DNA from: Spongospora subterranea | Taxonomy: Eukaryota > Endomyxa > Phytomyxea > Plasmodiophorida > Plasmodiophoridae | Assembly (NCBI GenBank): GCA_900404475.1 | Contig: OUQQ01000230.1 | Location: forward strand, 1-26,695 | Direction: 5' to 3' | DNA: 26,695 nucleotides | In this document: positions 19,422-26,695 of the stretch, piece after piece | Layout: each line of letters begins with the position of its first letter | How positions within the stretch are numbered: position 1 is the stretch's first letter | Program-made: the position numbers and the translations under genes | Notes under the pieces: model-generated | Databases searched by the model: none | What the model was told of the DNA's origin: nothing | The model's input: only the letters and a program-made list of their open reading frames with translations

Positions 19422-19866
19422 CGTCTGGGCCCTATGACCCTGTGACGATCGGCCCCGTCCATAGGTAATGGATATAGGGTGGGACAGGGGACTGGGATTG
19501 GATTATGGCCCCGCCGACACCCACATGAAACCGACACCTCCGACCGCCGTTCATCGGGCTGGTCAACAGGTTTGTTGAGCCGAGCTGAGAGCGTGTCGTG
19601 AATATTTTTTTGTATATTCTACCGAATGCCCCAATAGGAATTTTTTTGACTATTTGAACTACGCCGCCTGAAAATGCTTTCTACGTGTAAGTAGTACTGC
19701 GATAAACCCTCTGGAGATGTATAGCAAACACCCCATGAACACTAATTTCAAAAATCTCGCTGAATCCTCGCCCGGTCAAACATTTAATCGGGATAACAGT
19801 GATTGATTGACTTAATACATCTTGATGTCACTGTTTTGGTGATAATTGCCCATCGTGAATTCGATA
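19422..19866. promoter_or_regulatory. divergent promoter region of the DHHC and CNOT2 genes
   Basis: The 445 bp between the two start codons are non-coding by inspection. They are moderately GC-rich near the DHHC start, with a C-rich segment at about 19501-19545, and AT-rich toward CNOT2. No named element can be supported. Confidence 0.4.
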
Positions 19867-21284
19867 ATGGTTTCCCTGAAAGCCTTTGTCCGTGCGGATA
19901 ATCAAACGGGGAGTGTCAGAAGTGTGATACGACCCATAGTGATGTCGACCAGGGACTTTATGCTCCCCAATGTTGTCAGGCAGCAGCAGCAGCAGCAGCA
20001 GCAGCAATCTTCACAAACGCATCTAGGCAATCAGCCCCCTGACCAACAATCCTTGGGCAATGTCGGCATGAATGGATATGGTCTTTATGCCAACCATCGA
20101 TCAGCGAGCTTGCAGCATTCCACTTTGAATCCTTCATTGAGGCCGCTAACTGGTAATTCACTCTCACTTGCTTATCCAAGCAACATGTTTACTTGTTTGG
20201 TTCGGGGTGCTGAGTACATTTTGGTAATAGATGGGGGCATTAACCAACTAAATGAATATGGCGATAATTCGGACTCATATCCTTTGCCAATGGGATATAG
20301 TAGTAGCAGTTCGCAAAGAGATATGGCGATTTTAAGTAAAGGTGATTTATTTTTGGTTCTGACATAAGTTATCCCCTAAAGTGAATATGTTTAGGGGTTG
20401 GCCATATGCTTCCGCATGCATTGGCGTCCCATTCATTGATTGACAATGTCCCTGTTTTTGATATGAGTCAGGATTTTCCAGCACTTGGATCAACCCCAAC
20501 GAAATCGAATCCGTCAATGCAGCATTACCCAGCCCAGACCACCAGGGCAGCCCAGCAGCAATTTAATCAACCGCAACCCGGGTTTGTCGTGAAAAATAAC
20601 GACTCGGAGTTTCCTGCTCTAGGGACATCAATGGGAACTTCAATTGACAGGTTTTCAACTGATAATGGCAGAGGGTCCGTTTATACCGCTGCGGCAGCCG
20701 CTGCCGCTTCGTTCTCAGTTCCGTCATCACAATCTACAGCTTCACAGCCTGTTCGACATATATCGAAAAGCCGTTTTGGTTTACATGGGCTGTTGGGCGT
20801 AATCCGGATGACGGATCCCGATCGAAATACTTTAGCGCTTGGAACAGATCTCACGACCTTGGGTTTGAACCTCAACTCAACTGACGTATTGTATCCAGTA
20901 TTTGCATCGCCATGGGCCGATGCGCCTTCAAGACGAGAGCCCGAATACATTCTTCCCTATTGCTATTACAGACAACCACCTGCTTTGAAGACAAGTCACT
21001 TGTCCAAGTTTCAGCTTGAGAGTCTCTTCTACATTTTCTATAATATGCCCAAAGACATGCTGCAAGTTTTCGCCGCCAAGGAGTTATATGCACGAGAATG
21101 GAAGTATCACACCGAACTGAAACTGTGGTTTGCCAGGCCGTCAGATGTGGCTATGGCGCAACTGGGTTATCCTGCTGGCACATTTGTATATTTCGACACA
21201 AGTACATGGGAGCGCAGGGTGTATCCCAGGGAACACAGCGATTCACTAATATTCATGACTGATGAAGAAATCACAATGATGTAA
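19867..21284 (+). CDS. CNOT2: CNOT2/NOT2, CCR4-NOT complex subunit
   Basis: Structural subunit of the CCR4-NOT deadenylase, pairing with CNOT3 on the CNOT1 scaffold. Exons 19867-20341 and 20395-21284, with a 53-nt intron, give 455 codons (454 residues). The N-terminus is low complexity: nine Gln (eight CAG then CAA, 19981-20007), Ser/Asn/Gly-rich, then two aromatic peptides, QDFPALGS and SEFPALGT, as in other NOT2 proteins. A poly-Ala run follows. The C-terminal NOT-box is clear: FGLHGLLGVIRMTDPDRNTL, ALGTDLTTLGLNLNSTDVLY, PVFASPWADAPSRREPEY, AAKELYAREWKYHTELKLWF. The hydrophobic stretch at 20194-20229 may be an unrecognised 36-nt intron, since it is flanked by GT and AG, is a multiple of three and looks foreign in this region. 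Start: ATG 19867, with an in-frame Met at residue 21 as an alternative. Confidence 0.92.
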
Positions 21285-21339
21285 ACGATATTTTCCTCTT
21301 TTTATCCAATTTGCATCTCTTATATCCATTTGGCAATGA

Positions 21340-21702
21340 CTACAAAGTTTTCGATAAGCGCAACAAATGGTACATGGTTGTATCCTTGTGAGCCTTCTTA
21401 GATGCCTCCTGGACAATGAATTAGAACTGTCATAGTTTGATATGTTGAACGACTCACCGCGTCTCTCGTGCATTGCGATAGTAAATTGACTTCATTTTTG
21501 CCTATGGACATATCAGTTCTCAAGAATCGCAACGCAATCGGAACGAGGAAAACATACAAACTCTAGAATCGAAGCAATTTCCAGCAACACAGTTGAGGAA
21601 GTTAATCATCTCGGCTGTACATGGTTTTGCGGCAGAACTACGGCCCTGAAGCATCCGGACCGCTTGCCGCGATATAACTAACCCATCTTTCTTTTTGGCC
21701 AT
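21340..21702 (-). CDS. MRP10: mitochondrial ribosomal protein mS37 (MRP10/CHCHD1), twin CX9C
   Basis: Small-subunit mitoribosomal protein imported by the MIA40 disulfide relay. Exons in transcript order: 21702-21558, 21501-21458, 21408-21340. Introns of 56 and 49 nt; the frame closes at 86 codons (85 residues). Cysteines 28 and 38 form the first CX9C (CTAEMINFLNC), and 49 and 59 form the second (CKNEVNLLSQC). The second motif appears only after splicing, because its first Cys codon is split by an intron, which strongly supports the model. The N-terminus MAKKKDGLVI is basic. The tail TTMYHLLRLSKTL resembles the Mrp10 C-terminus as I recall it. Other small twin-CX9C proteins are possible. The gene converges on CNOT2 with 55 bp between the stops. 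Confidence 0.8.
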
Positions 21703-22038
21703 AATGATGTTGGTTCAGGTTGGCAAGTCCTGTTGATTCTTTCAGTGAACTTTGAACCCCGCAACATTACAGGGCGACTGGAAATTGGAGACTCCTGTGT
21801 CATTAGTGTGTACACCTGACAGACTCTGGCGTAACCCCAATTACATGACGACGACACGAATGATCTTTTATTTTACAATACTTGTGACATCCTCGAGACG
21901 AAGAGAGTTCCAAGGGTTCGGTTGTTCGCCGACCAAAGTGGAGCATGAGTTGAGTTTAGAACGTCGATGGACAGTTTTGAGTGTTGGAGTTAAATTCTTT
22001 CAGATATCCAGATAGCCGCCTATTCATTATTCAGTTGT
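21703..22038 (+). other. uncertain coding stretch between mS37 and COQ7
   Basis: Two overlapping plus-strand frames look partly coding. One is 21752-22015 (NPATLQGDWKLETPVSLVC). The other, about 21855-21950, reads HDDDTNDLLFYNTCDILETK and VPRVRLFADQSG. Neither matches a family I know and I could not join them by plausible splice sites. This may be a short gene divergent from mS37 or merely the shared flank. Confidence 0.25.
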
Positions 22039-22720
22039 TCAATCTAAGAACCCCAAAACCTGTCTTACTCGGCAACCGGTTTTGATAATTGCAGTTAATG
22101 CTTGGTAAGCAGGCGCCTTCAACGCATCATTGGCGATGCCGACGTCGCGATGATGCAATTCCTCATCGCGATGGGTTTGTATTATTTTTTTAAGTACGTC
22201 CTCTTTCCCACATTCCTCCGTCATTAATTCTCTGAGCTGATCATTGTAATGGCCCCCAATAACCTTTCAAAATCGATGCGTCGGTACTGCAACCGAAATC
22301 AAAATAAAATAACAGAATACCTCTTCAACCGCTACTGTGCAAGCCATGGCGGCTTCTTTGCCTAATAGGGCTGTTCCCACACCCAATCCATATCCTGCCG
22401 CCCCCCACAATGGCAGCAGCAAACTTGGGCGAACTCGTCTCTCAGAAACCATTTCATCCATGACAGCTAAATGCACCTAAACAACACTTATCAGCTATGA
22501 AACAACATAACAGATCATCAAATACCTCCTCTTGCTGTTTCATGTGGTCGAGCAGGGTTCGCAGGTTGATATCGCCTTTTCCGAGGACGTCCATTTGGCC
22601 TTTATATATTTGTACAGCACTATATTCTCCCGCCTGGTCGACTCTGATCATCCTATCGATGGAGCTATTGGGCCGAGTTGCGAACCATCGTGACACAGGC
22701 GAGCGAGCTAAGGTCAGCAT
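22039..22720 (-). CDS. COQ7: COQ7, demethoxyubiquinone hydroxylase
   Basis: Mitochondrial di-iron hydroxylase that converts demethoxyubiquinone to demethylubiquinone, the penultimate step of coenzyme Q synthesis. Exons in transcript order: 22720-22526, 22476-22321, 22263-22039; introns of 49 and 57 nt; 192 codons (191 residues). The first 20 residues ([20 protein letters not shown]) are basic, lack acidic residues and look like a mitochondrial presequence. Family blocks: [87 protein letters not shown]. The di-iron ligands are all present: Glu in AGEYSA, Glu and His in EEVH, Glu in AVEE, and Glu and His in DEELHH. No truncation. Confidence 0.96.
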
Positions 22721-23099
22721 TATTGAACTATGAAATGAATAAACGGCGTTGACCGTTACGGCTCTCTTCGGACTCTCCGCAGCACAAAAGATTGGTTATT
22801 CAGGAAATGTTGATTTCATACGGCAGACTATCAACATTAACTTATGAGCAGATAGTGTGGCTAAGGCATATGAGCAGGATAACGGCGCTAACAAGTAAGA
22901 AACCGTTTTGTCTTAGTATCTAGTCATCAGGACACTTGTAGGGCCAAGTTCCTCACGAAGTCATCGAAAGTTTTGTCACAAGAGAGCACGTAAGAAGCGA
23001 GTTTGAGGGAAATTCCCAAGATCCAGTTGAATGAGCGTTTTCTTGTACGATTTTTGATATAAGGCGCAGATAAACACAGCTTATACAATAGCTGATTCT
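22721..23099. other. intergenic, COQ7 upstream and malic enzyme downstream region
   Basis: About 380 bp with no frame that fits either neighbour after malic enzyme exons are assigned down to the stop at 23100-23102. It presumably holds the malic enzyme 3' UTR and terminator and the COQ7 promoter. I see no named signal. Confidence 0.4.
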
Positions 23100-25775
<2,676 letters not shown>

Positions 25776-26695
25776 GTCGCCACCTCCAGAGAGAGCTGCC
25801 CAATCGGGGACTGGGGGCAAGCAATCAACACTGGTGGGTGATGGTTCTGCTGGCGAAAAACGGCCGTGAGGAGCTGATGTGATGGCCCCCGCCCTTGGCC
25901 CTGGGCTGTTGACCCGGCGCTACTGTACATATAGCCACAGACACACGATACCCCCTACTAGGCCAACTCGCCCCGCCGCACTGTACGTTGCCGTTGGTCA
26001 GAATGGCGGCAACATCATTGTCGTCACGGTCCGCGAGATTCGTGGACATTCGTTCAAGTCGTTTCTAAATAATCATCAATTATTCCATTCCGCTTGACGA
26101 CTTCTCTTGTTGCCGTTTTTGTTTCCCACGAGAGATATGGCGTAATCACTATGGAATCTAAATGAAGAGCGATTTCTTTTCCTTAATCCATGGGGTTTAT
26201 TAAAAACAGCAATTGCTACTGTAAAATGTACGAGATTGCAGCGTTTGAAGTTTTGCCCACCGATTGAAGTGCGATGAGAGAAAAGTTGAGCAAAAATACT
26301 CTTCCTGTTGCTGAAGAGTTATCAAGCATACAATTGCTATCACATGTTCATAATCAATTAACTTGCCACACAAGGGGTTTCCGTCAATCAAAATTCCAGC
26401 AGAGACGCTGAGGCTAGAGATTACGCTCTCTGACGTTTTCGCTCAGTCCAACAATGCCGAAATTTTGGTCCTAGAGTTCACGCAGCTCTAACGCCCAAGA
26501 ATAGTACCATCATGCAAAAAGAGCGAGAAATTCGGCGAAGTCGACTCCGACTTCCAACGCGACCAGCTTATACCGAGCTTGAACAAGGTCAGGTCGGGTC
26601 TTAACACCCAATGTCGTGCAACAGCGCCTACGCTCGTGAAACCTTCCAAAGGGGAATGGTTTTGGCATTGACTGAAGGACATTGATCAACGAAAA
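25776..26695. other. no supported gene; upstream flank of malic enzyme and window end
   Basis: The first about 320 bp are C-rich on the plus strand, likely promoter of malic enzyme. Open frames at 25879-26097 (+) and 25825-26049 (-) overlap each other and match nothing. From 26100 to 26480 the sequence is AT-rich without coding signal. At 26488-26682 two minus-strand frames are open; one reads FGRFHERRRCCTTLGVKTRP. No family is recognised, and the 3' part of a gene running off the window cannot be excluded. Confidence 0.3.

Noticed and set aside
25879..26097. Overlapping plus and minus open frames upstream of malic enzyme
   Set aside because: Composition is Pro/Arg/Thr-rich from C-rich promoter DNA; no motif and no splice partner.

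Overview
The window is nuclear DNA of a compact eukaryotic genome. It has spliceosomal introns, single-gene transcription units on both strands and only eukaryotic protein families: CCZ1, NOL6/UTP22, CNOT2, the AMPK beta subunit, a DHHC-type transferase, a STE20-type kinase, mS37, COQ7 and malic enzyme. No operons, Shine-Dalgarno sites or bacterial features are present. Introns are very small, mostly 48-65 nt with 55 nt as the commonest size, and convergent genes end 31-90 bp apart. This suits a protist or early-branching fungus-like organism. A plasmodiophorid-type rhizarian or zoosporic fungus are only guesses; the sequence alone does not settle it. One N at 2035 and exactly 100 N at 11528-11627 mark a draft assembly.

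Layout. 1-1030: a coiled-coil coding fragment of unclear extent and an 80-bp Stowaway-like MITE. 1590-2635: AMPK beta subunit, damaged by a 291-bp tandem copy around the single N and by one missing base in the glycogen-binding domain. 2636-3470: 89-bp tandem repeats split by a decayed pogo/Tigger element. 3556-5279: CCZ1 (ten exons, +). 5370-8632: NOL6/UTP22 (three exons, -). 9202-10005: two small unidentified genes. 10136-11700: LTR-retrotransposon reverse transcriptase remnant, a hairpin and the assembly gap. 11965-14955: intronless ankyrin/LRR/multi-pass membrane protein (-). 15483-18044: divergent from it, a RhoGEF-PH-STE20 kinase fusion (+). 18076-19421: DHHC-like S-acyltransferase with an incomplete zinc domain (-). 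19867-21284: CNOT2 (+). 21340-21702: mS37/MRP10 (-). 22039-22720: COQ7 (-). 23100-25775: malic enzyme with 18 exons (-). The last 0.9 kb holds no gene I can support.

Most genes are housekeeping: endolysosomal Rab7 activation (CCZ1), small-subunit rRNA processing (NOL6), mRNA deadenylation (CNOT2), mitochondrial translation (mS37), ubiquinone synthesis (COQ7), malate decarboxylation and energy sensing (AMPK). The most unusual region is 12-18 kb. There a large intronless ankyrin membrane protein is divergently paired with a single polypeptide that joins a Rho-family exchange factor to a STE20-type kinase, a kinase family that often acts downstream of Rho/Rac GTPases. The exon structures given below were derived by hand from reading frame, splice sites and recalled family consensus. 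For CCZ1, NOL6, DHHC, CNOT2, mS37, COQ7 and malic enzyme they close to an exact number of codons.
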